Below, in pieces: positions 51,080 through 63,206 of a stretch of 64,000 nt of DNA. How positions within the stretch are numbered: position 1 is the first letter of the stretch; each line of letters opens with the position of its first letter. Made by a program: the position numbers and the translations under genes. Under the pieces are notes generated by a model, which saw only the letters and a program-made list of their open reading frames with translations, did no database searches and was not told the origin of the DNA. The stretch is from Trochalopteron elliotii (Eukaryota; Chordata; Aves; Passeriformes; Leiothrichidae), in the NCBI GenBank assembly GCA_024734555.1, contig JANPWX010000449.1:5235066-5299065 (forward strand), in the 5' to 3' direction.

Positions 51080-54000
51080 CTATACAGGAGTAATAAATAA
51101 TGGCAATCATTTCCTACATAAAAACACAGGCTACAATCCACTCTTCTTGGATTTGAGTTTCTCCAGTGCAGGTGTGTCTGTGTGAGGCAGGTGTCCGAGT
51201 TCCCATCACAGCCCATGGAGAGCCAGGACATGGCTTGGAATCCACTGACTCATCCCAAGAACACCCACACCGAGGAGACTGAATCACTCTCTCAACTCTG
51301 CTCACCATGCTGACTGTAACAGGAGTTTAGGCATCTTCCATATACTGGTGGGAATCACCCACCCCAAACTTAAGCTGAGATGTATTCTCCTCCTTGCATC
51401 TCACTGCTGAGTAGCAAAAAACCTACACTTTTTGAAACATTTCTTAGTGAAACTGCAGAAGCAAATTCCAAGCAAATTCTGACACATTTCAGGAGATTTG
51501 AAGGTTGAGGATTACCTGCCAGCATGGGTAACACTGCCTTTGGTGGTTTCTCAGAGGACAAAAGGTAAATTGTTCAATGTAAAAACTGAATTCAAGGGAG
51601 ATGAGGAGTCTTGCTTGAAATACATCTACAGTTCCACAGTCACATTTCAGGTTCTCTTCCAGAGGATACCGATGGACATTGGAAAGATATTTCTTTCCAC
51701 ATAAGGACAAAGTATCAAACAGGTATATGATTCAGCTGGGAACAAACACAGGCAACCACTGAGGTATTCAGAACTTCACTACCTTTTGCTGATGCCTGCC
51801 TTGTAAAGAATACACAAATGGTGTCAGCACTGTCTCCTCTCAAGAAGGCTTCTCCCAATAGAAGGAAGAGATGCAGACATGGAATCACAGCTCGTTATTT
51901 TTAATTCCCAAGGGCCATTTTTCTGTGATACTACAAATCTTGCCAAAGGTGACAAGAAAATGCTGCAGGACTTCTGCCTGCCTATGGCAGTTATTAAATA
52001 TAAACAGATTGTCACATGTGAGATTTACCTTTTTTTTTTTTTCCCTGGCAGTGGGAGAGCACAGTGGAAAGAAGAAGAAAATTTTCATAAAAGCTGAGAG
52101 TTATTGGAATATATCCTTTTGGAAACAGCTGTGGACTATTTGATTATAGGAAGAAAGCACACAGACAGCTTTCAGAATCTGAACATTTTGCTTCCTGCAG
52201 CAATGTGTTCTACCTACTTCAGGGAATTTGGGACTAAAAAAGAAGCTTCATGGCCACTGGAGAGTGTAAAATTACCCAGCACAAAGAGCAGGTTTTGTGC
52301 ACTTCAAAACAACCTTTCTGCTGCACAAATTCCCAAGAGAAAAATGAAAATTATACTCTCCTTCTTGGCAGTAAAGCTCTATCTGAAAGAAATTTTTCAA
52401 AGATGAATTTTATTTAGACTGCATAATGACAGAAAACTCAAAGTAGAAATTCTGAAAGCTTTGCTTAAATGGAAAGGTAACTTTTTAAGGAAGTGTGAAG
52501 ATTCTCATGAAGAGAATATAAGAAAATGTATTCTCTTTAAAAGTTTACTTGTTTCTTCCCCATCCCCACCCCCCCCCCCCCCCAAAAAAAAAAAAGTCTT
52601 TGAGAACAGGAACAAAGCTATGGGATATAGGTCTAGGCAATTTTACACATACCATATTTGAATGTATCTGTAAATATTTATTAATGGTATTTTCACAGCA
52701 TCCAAATAGTTTCTTGCTGATTTTTTAGACACTGACACACTTGTAAGTTACTGAATATTATGTTCTACCTCTTCTTTTCTTACTGCTGACAATTATTTTC
52801 CCCTTTGAAAACTTAATTGCATTTAGAGTTTGGTCAAAATTAATCCTTTTTTTAAAGTTAAAAGCCAAAATTACTTCATATCTCTTTTGCACCATCAGTT
52901 TTTTGAGAGTCTTCCTAACTCAGCAATGATGCCATGGTATCACTGCCTTCCTTTTAGTGCATTGAACGCCTCTCCTTGTCTTTCATGAGCCTAAAAGTCA
53001 TTAGATCTACTTCACATTTTAATCCTTCTGATCTGGTCCTTACACATTCCTATTATGCTCTCACATAGCTCTTTAATAATTTTCCTTTCCCTAATTTTGA
53101 GTGGATTATCATCCTTCTCATCAAACATTGCCCTGTGCTGCCCACATCTGCCCAGCAGGGAGAGCACACTGTTAAGTGGAACCCCACCCCAGCTCTCATC
53201 TTCCTCTAGGTCATTCCTCATTAGCAGAATGGGAATGAAAAGTATGAACTTTCCTCTGCTCTGGGTGGGTTTTTGTTAATGCCTATTGACATGCATGGCC
53301 TAATTATGTGACTGGGCAACAGCCAGCACAACAGCTGATTTGGTCTGCAGCATGCTGATAGCAATACAATATTTGTAAATTCTAAATCGTAATGTATTTG
53401 TGGTATTTGAGAAACAGTTTCAAAATGGCAACACTAATACTATTCCTTTCCCATTATAATGAGTAGAAAGATATATCAGAGGCCTATGATAGTATGATTT
53501 TGTTTACAGCTCTCAGTCTTCACTGCAGGCTGCAGATACCCAACTTTTCTAAGCCAACCAAATATTCTGAAGGTCAAACACTATGATTATTTGCTAACTT
53601 CCAACTTCAAGATCCACTTGTTCAAGTCAAAAGGATTCTTTCCCAGCTCCAAACTCTCTCTACACATCTTTATATTCTTTGCATATTTGTTTTAAATGAT
53701 AGTCCATCAAGAAGACATCCTTTGTATGGATCAAATCCTCCTTCATGACTATTTGTCTCATTGGCCATTCATGGCTGCTAAGAGTGAAATATAGTCAACC
53801 TCTGGCCAATACAAGCAAAAAGCAGGGAGTAGGCCTTCAAATACAGGGATCTGCACCACAGCATGGCAAAAAACATTTTGCCCAGAATTGTGACTCCTCA
53901 CTACATTTACCACAAAAGAGAACTCTCCAGCTTCAAATGGTGACAATGAATCAGTGGGAAAGTCAGACTTCTATATCTCCAAACAAAATAAAACTCTGAA

Positions 54001-54884
54001 TTAATTCATTTCTTTAATCAAAGAATTGAAAGGAATCGAAATTTTCTGCTAGGCATGCTGTCAAACTGACAAAGTGACTCAGCGAGCAGAATAATTGGTC
54101 TGTAATGTGATTATATTTGGGGATTCAGGTTGGGATTTAGACATGCTGTTAAAGACTAAACTGAAATAACTGATTTACTGACAACAAAGTTGTCAGGCCT
54201 GCAGTTTTAAAAGGTCCTGCTGTCAGTCATTAAACAAGTGGAAACTCAGGGCAAAAAATAATTGGCTGCTGTGTCACCTTACTGGAGCTTCATTAGTAAA
54301 TATCTTTAATAAGCTGATCCAGATGTGAAACACAGCTCCCAAGAAGGTGAGAGTAATAGTTTTTAGATTATTCCCCAAGACCTGTCCTCTTGCACAACAG
54401 ACTCCTTTCAGGAAAGGGAGACGATCAATAACCCCGCAGCCCATCTCCAAAAAACAGACCCTCTCTGCCAGACCCCAGGCATTAGGAAAGGGAGCAGCAC
54501 AGTTCTCCAAGAGCTCCCCAGGATCACGCAGTACCAATCTACTTAACTAAGAGTCAGTCATATACAGAGGAGCTAAGCACAATACCACACAGGAGTAGCA
54601 CTCTTGTTGCCACCCTGAAAGACTGCAGTGTTACAGGGGAAAATAAAACCCAGCAAAACAAAGACCAAAAACATGCAATGAAAATTGTGTAGCCAGAAAT
54701 CTTCTGTGAAGATAAAACACATCAACCAGAAGTTCCAAGGAGATGTCTGCGTAAACCAAGTAATGCATATGGGGTAATTTAAGAAAAATAAAACATAGCA
54801 ACTTTATTGCCCAAATAATACAGACACATGAAACACCACAGGACCAGCAGCATCAGAACTGAGGAACCACATGATGATAAAAAC
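51080..54884. other. Non-coding
   Basis: AT-rich DNA between the second LTR and a CR1 fragment, with T13 and C15-A12 homopolymers. No gene recognised. Confidence 0.5.
52569..52595 (+). repeat. C15-A12 homopolymer junction
   Basis: Fifteen C followed directly by twelve A. It lies inside a chance open frame (52461-52661) that is not a gene. Such junctions are prone to sequencing length errors. Confidence 0.95.
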
Positions 54885-55225
54885 CAGAGTAGAGCAGAGG
54901 GGCAGAACCTCCCCTCACTCTGCTGGCCATGCTGCTTTTGATGCATCCCAGGATACAACTGGCTTTCTGAGATGTGAGCACACAATGACATATCACATCC
55001 AGTTTCTCATCCACCAGCACCACCACATCCTTCTTGGCTGGGCTGGTCTCTGTGACTTCTTTTCCCAGTCAATTCTCATATCTGGGATTGCCCTAACCCA
55101 GAAGTAGCACTTGGACTTGAATCTCCTGAGGTTCTCCTGGGCCCACTTCTCAAGCTTGTCCAGCCCCCCAGGGTGGCATCCCATCCTTCTGTTGTGCCAA
55201 CTGCACTACCCAGTTCACAACCTCT
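54885..55225 (-). mobile_element. CR1 LINE fragment, about 340 bp
   Basis: TGCTGGCCATGCTGCTTTTG, ATGCATCCCAGGATACAACT, TTCTCATCCACCAGCACCAC and TGGGCCCACTTCTCAAGCTT are typical complemented CR1 phrases, in the usual order. The sequence also carries the GGTTGCCC-type segment in altered form. The plus-strand text is the reverse complement of the element. Several small frames across it (54779-54991, 54871-55107, 54993-55184) are accidents of the repeat. Confidence 0.85.
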
Positions 55226-55907
55226 TGTGAGTCCTCACAATCCTCTTGCATGTCCTCACTTCCCAACATTAAAAAACAATCCAAGCTTTCTAGCAGTGCT
55301 GTTTTGTTAGGCAGGGACTCACTGACCTTTTTAAAGTTAATTATTTAATATGCCAGAATTATATTACTGCTCTCATCTGTACATCTCAAATGTATTCCTG
55401 TTTGATTTGTGTAAAAAATACACCAAGGAAGACAACCACATGGTTTAACTGCAAGACTCTACTTGCTTTTCATTAGTGGAAATGAAGACAACAAAATCAA
55501 CACAGACAGCAGTTCCCATCAAGATTTGATTTGGAAGCTTTGCACAGAAGCTAAAAATAAAAGACTGTGCAGCCATAAATACTTTTAAAACTGTGTTCAT
55601 AGACAAAGAGCACTTCAAGAATGATGTGTTCAACTGAAGTGGATGGGATCCCAGGGATGCAAAAGGAGCTGGAATCTGAGAGGATTTTCTAGGTGCCCTA
55701 AGCAACCGAAATCCCAGCTGCTGGGTTGGGGCAGGGCATGTGCAAAGGCTTGGGGGGAAATTCACTTGGTCCAAAGAGACAGTAGGTTTGCAGCTGTCAG
55801 AGGGAAGCTGTGCTTGTCAAAACCTTCAGACATACTAAGTTCATGTATGTAAGGAGCTCTGAAGATCAAGGTCCTGTGGATTAAGATTTCCTTGGAGGAT
55901 GCTATTC

Positions 55908-55922
55908 TTTTTTTTTTTTTTT
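55908..55922 (+). repeat. Poly-T run, 15 bases
   Basis: A pure T homopolymer in non-coding DNA. A similar T13 run is at 52030-52042. Confidence 0.9.
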
Positions 55923-57904
55923 CCAGTTGAATACAAAGTTTTTTTCAAGGTTCTTTTATTTGATAGGAAGTATAAAATGTTATTTATCCAGTTTTGCAGA
56001 TAGCTATATACAAAGACAAGAACTCCTCACACAGATGTCAGATGAATTCCGTATCATCTGTTTCTGTTCTAATACTGGCCAAAGTATTTTTGTTCCAAAG
56101 AGAAAATAATTAAAAAGATTTCCACAGAAGACTACACTTCAATAAAAGTGGGGAGCTGGTGAACAGGAACCTCTCAAGAAGCCATGTGTTGTTTGTAAAA
56201 AGAGATAAAACCAAATTCTCTTTCCACTCTGTCTTCTAAAGCCTATCAAGTTGTTTAGGGCTCTTAAAATCCTAAATCTATGTTTTCATTACAGATAATA
56301 TTTTCCTCAGAGTTTTCAGGAATGGTCAGTAGCCTGTACTTTTAAATTCAACCAACCTGACTGTAAATCACTGCAAGAACTCATAGCACATAACTTCAAC
56401 CACTTCTCAAAACTCCTGCTGAGTGGTGACCCCGCCACTGTCTGCCAACAACAAAGAGCATGGCTTGCATAGTGCTGTGAATTAGATCTGTGACCAAAAC
56501 AATGCTGACAGGACACTAAAGTTTCACATATTGCCAAGCAGTGTTTGCACAACATCAAGGCCTCTCCTGCTTCTCCTTCTGCCCCCTCAGAGCTGCGAGT
56601 GTGCAAGAGGCTGGGAAGGGACCCAGCCAAGAAGATGACCTGAATGAGAACGGTATCACAGCCATGTCTGATTTTCAGCCCACTTTTTCCTATGGAAAAC
56701 CAGAATATAATCCTGGAGTTCATTTCCATCTCACCTTTTACAGATGATACTAGTTTCTGACTCTACTAAAGCAACCTTTCCTGTTGCATTTGGTACTTGA
56801 GATGCCCACAGCAACCACATCTGTAGAAAGAATAAGGGGATCAGAAGCTGCAGCAAGCCCATCAGCAACAGTCCAAGTGACAGCAGGGAAACAGTTTAGC
56901 CAGTGCACACAAATATTGCAGGGTGAACATGCATGTGGCACCAACTGCTAGTTCCTACAATACAGCATTGCTGCTTAATCTTGTAGATGACTCAAGAGGG
57001 TGTAAAAAAAATTTAAAGCAGAAGTAGAATTCAAAGTTATCTCATCAAAATGAAAATAAAAAAGGTCTATAAAAAGGAAATTAAGTCATTAACGGTAAGA
57101 GCAAGAACACAGACTTGGGTGTCATTTGCTATAATAGCAAACTGTTGACTTGAGAGCAGGAAAGGATCTGAAGATTGCAGGTAGTCATGGGCTTCGCTAT
57201 GTCAAAAGAATAGAAAAAAACAACCTACAAGAAAACATTGAAAGAAAATGCAGATTTTATCCTGAAGACGAGAATTTGGAGACAGCCTAACTGCAGTCCT
57301 CAGATATGAAAAGCAGCCTCCAAAGAATTAAATAATGTTTCACACATTTGTAACAGACAAGACAATAAATACTGAACTTGAATCTAATGTTTCATAATGA
57401 AAAACAGACCTAGGAATACCAATGCCACAAATGTACCTGAATTTCTATTTGGATCAGCTGGATAAAATTATTTCCTGTCCTCCTCCTCCTCTGACTTGAT
57501 GGATGCCACAAACCACTTATGAAAGCCTTAAGGTTTACTTAATACATTTTATAAATCCAGGATTAGCAGATTAATTACATGAACAACTAAAGTTGTAATT
57601 TCTTTGCGTACTTAAATCTACCTTCTCATGATAAGGGACATAGTCTGACATGTTTAATGGTGTATAGCCCAGTGTAACTCCAGTGAAATCCCATGAAGTC
57701 TCAGTACTTGTTCCCTAAATGTAATCAGTGCATATCCTAACACACAGTTACACAGAGACCTGGAGTGCTGGTCTATATCAAACAGTAGCCATACCAGGCT
57801 TTGCACCTTTTCCCTAGGTAATATTAGCAAACCCTGTCAGCCACAGGAAAGGGTGATTCAGGCAAAGACCCAGTGTTGCAGTACAGACGGGTCAGTCTGA
57901 GCGG

Positions 57905-57950
57905 CTAGGAGGCCACTCCTAGCAAGTACTTACTAAGTCTTAGCAAGTAC
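57905..57950. repeat. Short palindrome with adjoining direct repeats
   Basis: CTAGGAG, four bases, CTCCTAG forms a small inverted repeat. Its right arm runs into TAGCAAGTAC, which is repeated exactly at 57920-57929 and 57941-57950. Confidence 0.8.
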
Positions 57951-59794
57951 GGCTGAGATGAGTTATCTAATGAAAGAGCAGCTTGGATAAAATAATGAAA
58001 GTCCTGCAATAGCAGCCAGAAAGAAGAGCAAGGGAGTGAAAGACCATATTGTCACCATTTCTAATTCAATTTGCCTGTGTTAACTCTGAACTAAAAACCT
58101 ACATACCCAGTTCCAGCTGGAGATGCCACTATCCATAAAGCCATTATGACTGTTAGGTGTTGTCTGCCATCTCACTGGCCTCCTGTACTGTGGTCCAACA
58201 TTCAAAGAGTTGTTCTACACCAAAAGGGAGAATATGGGAAGAGCTGGAAGAGCTGTAATGCTTTCAAACAACTACAAAGCCCACACCTGAAACTGGCTCT
58301 AAAAACCATCTGGAGACCTAAAAGATCACTTGGCATTCCCTGTAACCTGTGACTACAGGCAAGGGGAAACTGCACAGTAGCAACTGTGTATTTATGCCCC
58401 ATTAAATATCTATCAGCTGTTAGCTGCTCATATCTTGTCTTACAGTGCTGTTCCAAAACATTTTCACATAAAATATCAGGACCAAATAAGATCTTAAAAT
58501 CACAGCAGAAGAGCTGGGAGAGATTTGGAAAAGTCATCTTGCCTGGTCTCAAAGCCAAACTGTATCTTTCTCATTCCAGATTGGCAGGTGACCAATAGTT
58601 GTGCACCAATGACCAGAAATCAGAAACCAGAAAATCTTGAATAAAAATATTACCTCAAAGACAGTGGTCCACGAAGAATACCTTCAACTTTATTTCAAAA
58701 ACTGTGCTTGTGGTTTTTTGATAAATTTGTTTTCACTGCATGTATGCGCTAGGGTACTTGCTTTACAAAAGCTAAATATTTAAAAATACTGAATTGTTGC
58801 ATTTTCAACTCTAATACAGAACTTAAAGTCAGCTCATCAGAGCAATTTCAGGCTCCCAAGCTGCCCTCAGACCACATGTACAAAGGCAGATGCAGCTTGA
58901 GCACTGAGGAATGAACTTTTTACAACTACCCACACATCAAGAGCTCAGACTCTGCTTTCTGTAATGTAACCAACCTGAGAGATGTGCCTCTGTGTATAGT
59001 GCTTAGGTAACACCCAGCAGCCAGGGAGGGTAAAGATGCTTGTAGGTAAAGATCTTTTGTACTTTAGTGTCTAGTCCTAGTTTACCTAGGATATTAAAGA
59101 TCTTGTTTACAAAACAGCTACACTTAAAGCAAGAGTATAGCAGCCCATGTTTCCATGACTTTTCACCTTTAGTCCAGTCAGAACTAGAAAAACATACTTT
59201 AATGATAAAATGACAAACACAGAAAACAGGAAATGCTGAAGAAATTTCAACCAAAGAAAGAACTCTCAAGGGAATCATCAAAATTTCTCTTCTTCCACGA
59301 GATTTCAAGAGGTTGATGAACTGCCATGAGAATTACTATTAATTTTAACATATTGTTTTCCCTTCAGAGGAGTAGCAGCACATGTTACACAACCTTTTTG
59401 TAATGCAGGGCAAGACACAGATAAAATCTAGTATCTGCTCAATCACACACGTAGATTCACTTGATGAAAGAAGATCCTTTTCCTCCCTGCTCACACCAAG
59501 AGTACATAGAAGCACATTTATAACAAGGTAAGAAATCAAGCTTCCAACCCCTGTTTTCCTTAAAGACACCTGAATTTTTATTTTCTACCTCTTAGTGCTA
59601 AAGAACTTAGTTACTGGGTATTTTTCCAGATGAAAGAGGCCTATTTAAAATATTTTAGTATTTGTAAGAGGAAGGACTGAAGTCTAAGCATACCATGCCT
59701 TCCACACGTGCCCTAACAAGCTGCGTTGACTGTCACACCCTCATGAATATTTAGAGATACTTATGAGGAGGAGCAGCTTAACCTGATGATGTCT

Positions 59795-59817
59795 GTGATT
59801 GGTCTGTGACCAATCAC
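59795..59817. repeat. Inverted repeat, 10-bp perfect arms
   Basis: GTGATTGGTC, a three-base spacer, then GACCAATCAC. The arms contain an ATTGG/CCAAT pair in opposite orientations, the core recognised by NF-Y. It could form a hairpin in RNA or be a transposon relic; neither is shown. Confidence 0.9.
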
Positions 59818-59903
59818 CAAATACTATTCTCAGTGTATGTGGTAAACATAGTCTCCCATTCTGAAAACTTCTAACAGGATAAGAAACATTCTCCTGTTTT
59901 ACT

Positions 59904-59937
59904 GATAAGAGTAACTCTAGCTTGAGTTACTCTTATC
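59904..59937. repeat. Inverted repeat, 14-bp perfect arms
   Basis: GATAAGAGTAACTC, a six-base spacer TAGCTT, then GAGTTACTCTTATC. With one mismatch in the spacer the whole 34 bp is palindromic. The outer ends show GATAAG, a GATA-factor-type site, on both strands. It lies 86 bp from the inverted repeat at 59795. Confidence 0.95.
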
Positions 59938-61985
59938 CCATATTTCAGAGTCCTTTCCAAACAATACCAGTAGTTTTGTAGTTTTGCTGAAACCAGAATA
60001 ATAAAATATGTACAGACCATGAGTCAGAGGAGTTTTCTACATACAAGCTGGATATTCTTTGTGAAACACAGCACTTCCCTTGAGGAACACAAATTCTGTG
60101 AAAAGTCATGTCAGAAGAATTGCATTTCCAGCACAGCACTAGATAAAAGACTTTTCCATGGCCTTAAAAACAGTCACCTCTGCTGCTTCTAGCCATCATC
60201 CCAGGGGGCAGATGAGACTGGAGGCTACATATGCTTTCAGAGAAAACAATTTTTAGTCATGCTTTACACGACCAAAGACTGCAATTGAGCTAAATTTGGT
60301 TCAGCATTACCACATTGAAGCTACTACCAGCAGCTACTATTTCACATCCTGTTTGCTAAGCAATCTTTCCAGTAGCCTAAGGAAAATCAAAACTTACTGT
60401 CCCTTTCATCCATGGCTTGCTGGTGAACACAGTGTAAATCAGACATTAGATCACTACAATTAACACCAAAGCTTACTTTTAAGTTATTGCTGTTGCAGTG
60501 GCACCAATTGTCAAGGGTCCTACAGAAAGTAATTCACAACACAGCAGATTTCTGTCTCTACCAGACTTATTTGCCAAAATGTGGCAGTGGGGGAGGAACA
60601 GGGAAAGGACCAGATCTTCAGCAAAGCTGCAAAAGACCACCAAGGGACCAGAAATGAACACTTATTTAACCCTCTAATATTCAGTGAACTATTTCTTAAT
60701 CTGAGCAGTTCACAATAATTAACAGAGCTATATAGAGCAGTAGTTTAGCAGGAAAAGAACAGGAAGCACATTGAGAGACTTACACAAAGACTTAACCTCT
60801 CCTACGCCAAGGACTTTCCACCTTCCACCGTTTGCAGCCTTCCCCTGGTGCACTGCAGCCTTCTGTTCACAAGTCTGCACCCTTTCCCTTGTGCTACTGT
60901 AATATTTCTATCCATGTCCTTCTGTCCTTGTATCCTGTTCTCCTTGTTCTCCCAGCTCCCTACCTGCAAAGTCCGAGCCTGCTATGTCAGGGTTTCCATA
61001 GGAAGTGGTGGACACTGATTCAAGAATGATCTTTTCCCAATCTCACACTTCCTCATCCTCATTTAATATCTATTACACAAAAGAAAAAACAAAATCTAGC
61101 AAATAAAATGATGGAAAGTGGTCCTTGAAACAGCATGCAGGCATTTTCTAGTGACATCCATGCTTAACAATCAATTAACATGCAACTCTTGTCTCTGGTC
61201 AGAGCATGCTTCAAACAGCTCTAATGGCACCACAAGCAGGAAAAACAAGCAGGAATTTTGGGCTGCTCTTGATGAAAACTGCAAGGGCAAAGTATTGTGA
61301 CAACCCCCCTGTGACACTAGAGGAGTCGTCCAGGGGAGGAGAGTCACCTGGGGAGATCCCTGTGATGATTTTCTTCTTTGCTGGCCATCAAAGAGCGTTT
61401 TCCCTTGAGATTCTTCATTTACTGTTACTAAAAGTAATTCTTAGTTTTAAAGCTGTCATTTGCCAGCAGCTATGGACTGTCTCATTATCCTTTGTGCATG
61501 AAAAACACTACTTTATAGTGAAAGTAAGTATAAAAGAATTGCATTCATTCTGGTGCAGGAGAGCAACAGCAGGTTTATCAATTACATCCTTCATGAATGT
61601 CTGTGTTACTGCAATGACCTCAATTTAAAGACCACAACGACACAAAATCAGAAGACTTTTTTCTGTACAATTTCCTTCTCACAATATATTTGTATTAATA
61701 AAAATGTTCTTAAAATGTACACCATTTTCGGGAAAAGTTCACCATGATAATTACACACTGGCTTAATACAATATAAAAAAATATCAGTTGTCTCAAAGAT
61801 TATAAAAACTCCAAAAGCAAAAGTTACATTTTTAAGAACTCAAATGACCATGAGGATATTATCCTTTTGGTTGCTCAGCTGAAAAAGGAAAATCTAAACT
61901 CACTGTACAAATCTGGTTTTTCAGGCTTACAGCTACATGTGATCCAGTGTCCCAAACAGAAACAGATCAGCAATTAAACAATATC

Positions 61986-62004
61986 CTATATTTTGCAATA
62001 TATT
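61986..62004 (-). terminator. Possible weak polyadenylation signals of CWF19L2
   Basis: Two AATATA hexamers on the minus strand, roughly 95-110 bp beyond the CWF19L2 stop, in an AT-rich stretch. AATATA is a recognised minor variant. No AATAAA or ATTAAA was seen closer to the stop. The true 3' end may lie further left. Confidence 0.25.
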
Positions 62005-62096
62005 AGCCACACATATAAAACTGGTGTTATTCTTAACATCTGAGGTATGCTTTAGTGTAAGTCATGGCTTATATAGTCCTTGACTCCAGGTTGCTC

Positions 62097-63206
62097 TCAT
62101 TCTTTCTTTTTGGTGAAGTCATATGGTTTCCACCACTGTGCAAACTGCAACACCTTTTTCCGCTGCTCCTCAAAGTTCTGTCTGATTCCTTTTCTCCAGA
62201 GCCGTGGTTCCAAGTCCAGCATGCCACCAATAATTTCCTTTGCAAGTAAAAGTAAGATAGATAATGATAAATGCAAAGTTATCATATTACTTAACACTAC
62301 CTTATCACAGAATAAAGAAATATGTATTTTCAAATTATGAGATTTCAAATTATTTTCTTCAAGTGCTAATTAAAACTTGAAGTCCTGAAAAACATACCAA
62401 TTTAAACACAGAACTGCATTTGTTAGATGGTTGCCTCAGCAAAATTCTTGTAAGCACAGCACATTGATGTACTGCTTAAATATCCTAACACTGCAAGCCT
62501 GTTAATGCATTAGTGCATTTGTGATTAAGGTAAAGCTGCCCACTTTGCTGTTTCTAGTGTTATATTTCCCCCCAATCACTCTTCATGTTTTTGCAACACT
62601 GACTCTTTCAAAAAATGTTTTCTGTGTCATAATGAAGAAAGGAAGAATTCATTACAGCTCTCCCTCTATATACATTTTACACTATACATACCATGAGTAG
62701 CAATTTAACCACATGAGGATTTTAGTAGGAGTTTTTATGTGTATGCACACTAATTTATACAAGCTGATGTCAGTGCACCTATGTATCAATACTATAGCCA
62801 TGAAAATTCTTAAGTAGATACAAGTACCTTCCATCTATAAAATTATATACATATAATGTCAAATATCAGCAGTTAAGATCAAATGAAAAGAAAAACAAAT
62901 TTAGAATCACAATCTCAGTATCAGCTAATGAAAAAATCAACTACTCCTTCATTCAACAAGCCAAGTTACAATGAGTCATCAAGAAAAGACAGATAATAAA
63001 CTGAGAGTACATCAAAGTAACTGTTCTGGCAGCATCTTGGTTTAATTACTTAAGTTTTCCAAAACAGAGTATAACTGGTAAATTAATCTTTTACATAACA
63101 ATACCTTTCCAAAGTAATGAGGGAAATTGTGTTGATTTTCAATCACATGAGCAAATCCTCCCTGAAGGCCGAAGTCCACAGAAAAGTATGGCAATCCTTT
63201 AGGAAC
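62097..63206 (-). CDS. CWF19L2: CWF19L2, last two coding exons (C-terminal part; gene continues past the right edge)
   Basis: CWF19-like protein 2 is the vertebrate relative of yeast Cwf19/Drn1, linked to late spliceosomes and intron-lariat turnover in the nucleus. The penultimate exon, 63206-63105 (34 codons), is bounded by TAG|GTTCCT and AAAG|GTATTG and encodes [15 protein letters not shown] through FGK. The last exon, 62237-62097, begins after CAAAG|GAAATT and encodes 46 residues from [14 protein letters not shown] to the end, with [12 protein letters not shown] near the TGA stop. Both junctions are phase 0. This is the conserved Cwf19-like C-terminal domain 2, and it matches the human C-terminus I recall nearly residue for residue. 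The upstream exons, including the HIT-like domain, are not in the window. No frame damage is visible. Confidence 0.92.
62238..63104 (-). other. Last intron of CWF19L2
   Basis: 867-bp intron with a GTATTG donor and a TGCAAAG acceptor on the minus strand. AT-rich, with no nested feature seen. Confidence 0.85.

Larger units (their letters stand above)
55226..61985. other. Non-coding, downstream of CWF19L2
   Basis: Holds the three inverted-repeat sites (57905, 59795, 59904) and a T15 run. Frames of up to 140 codons are present but lack any motif. Part of the right end may be CWF19L2 3' untranslated sequence. Confidence 0.5.
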
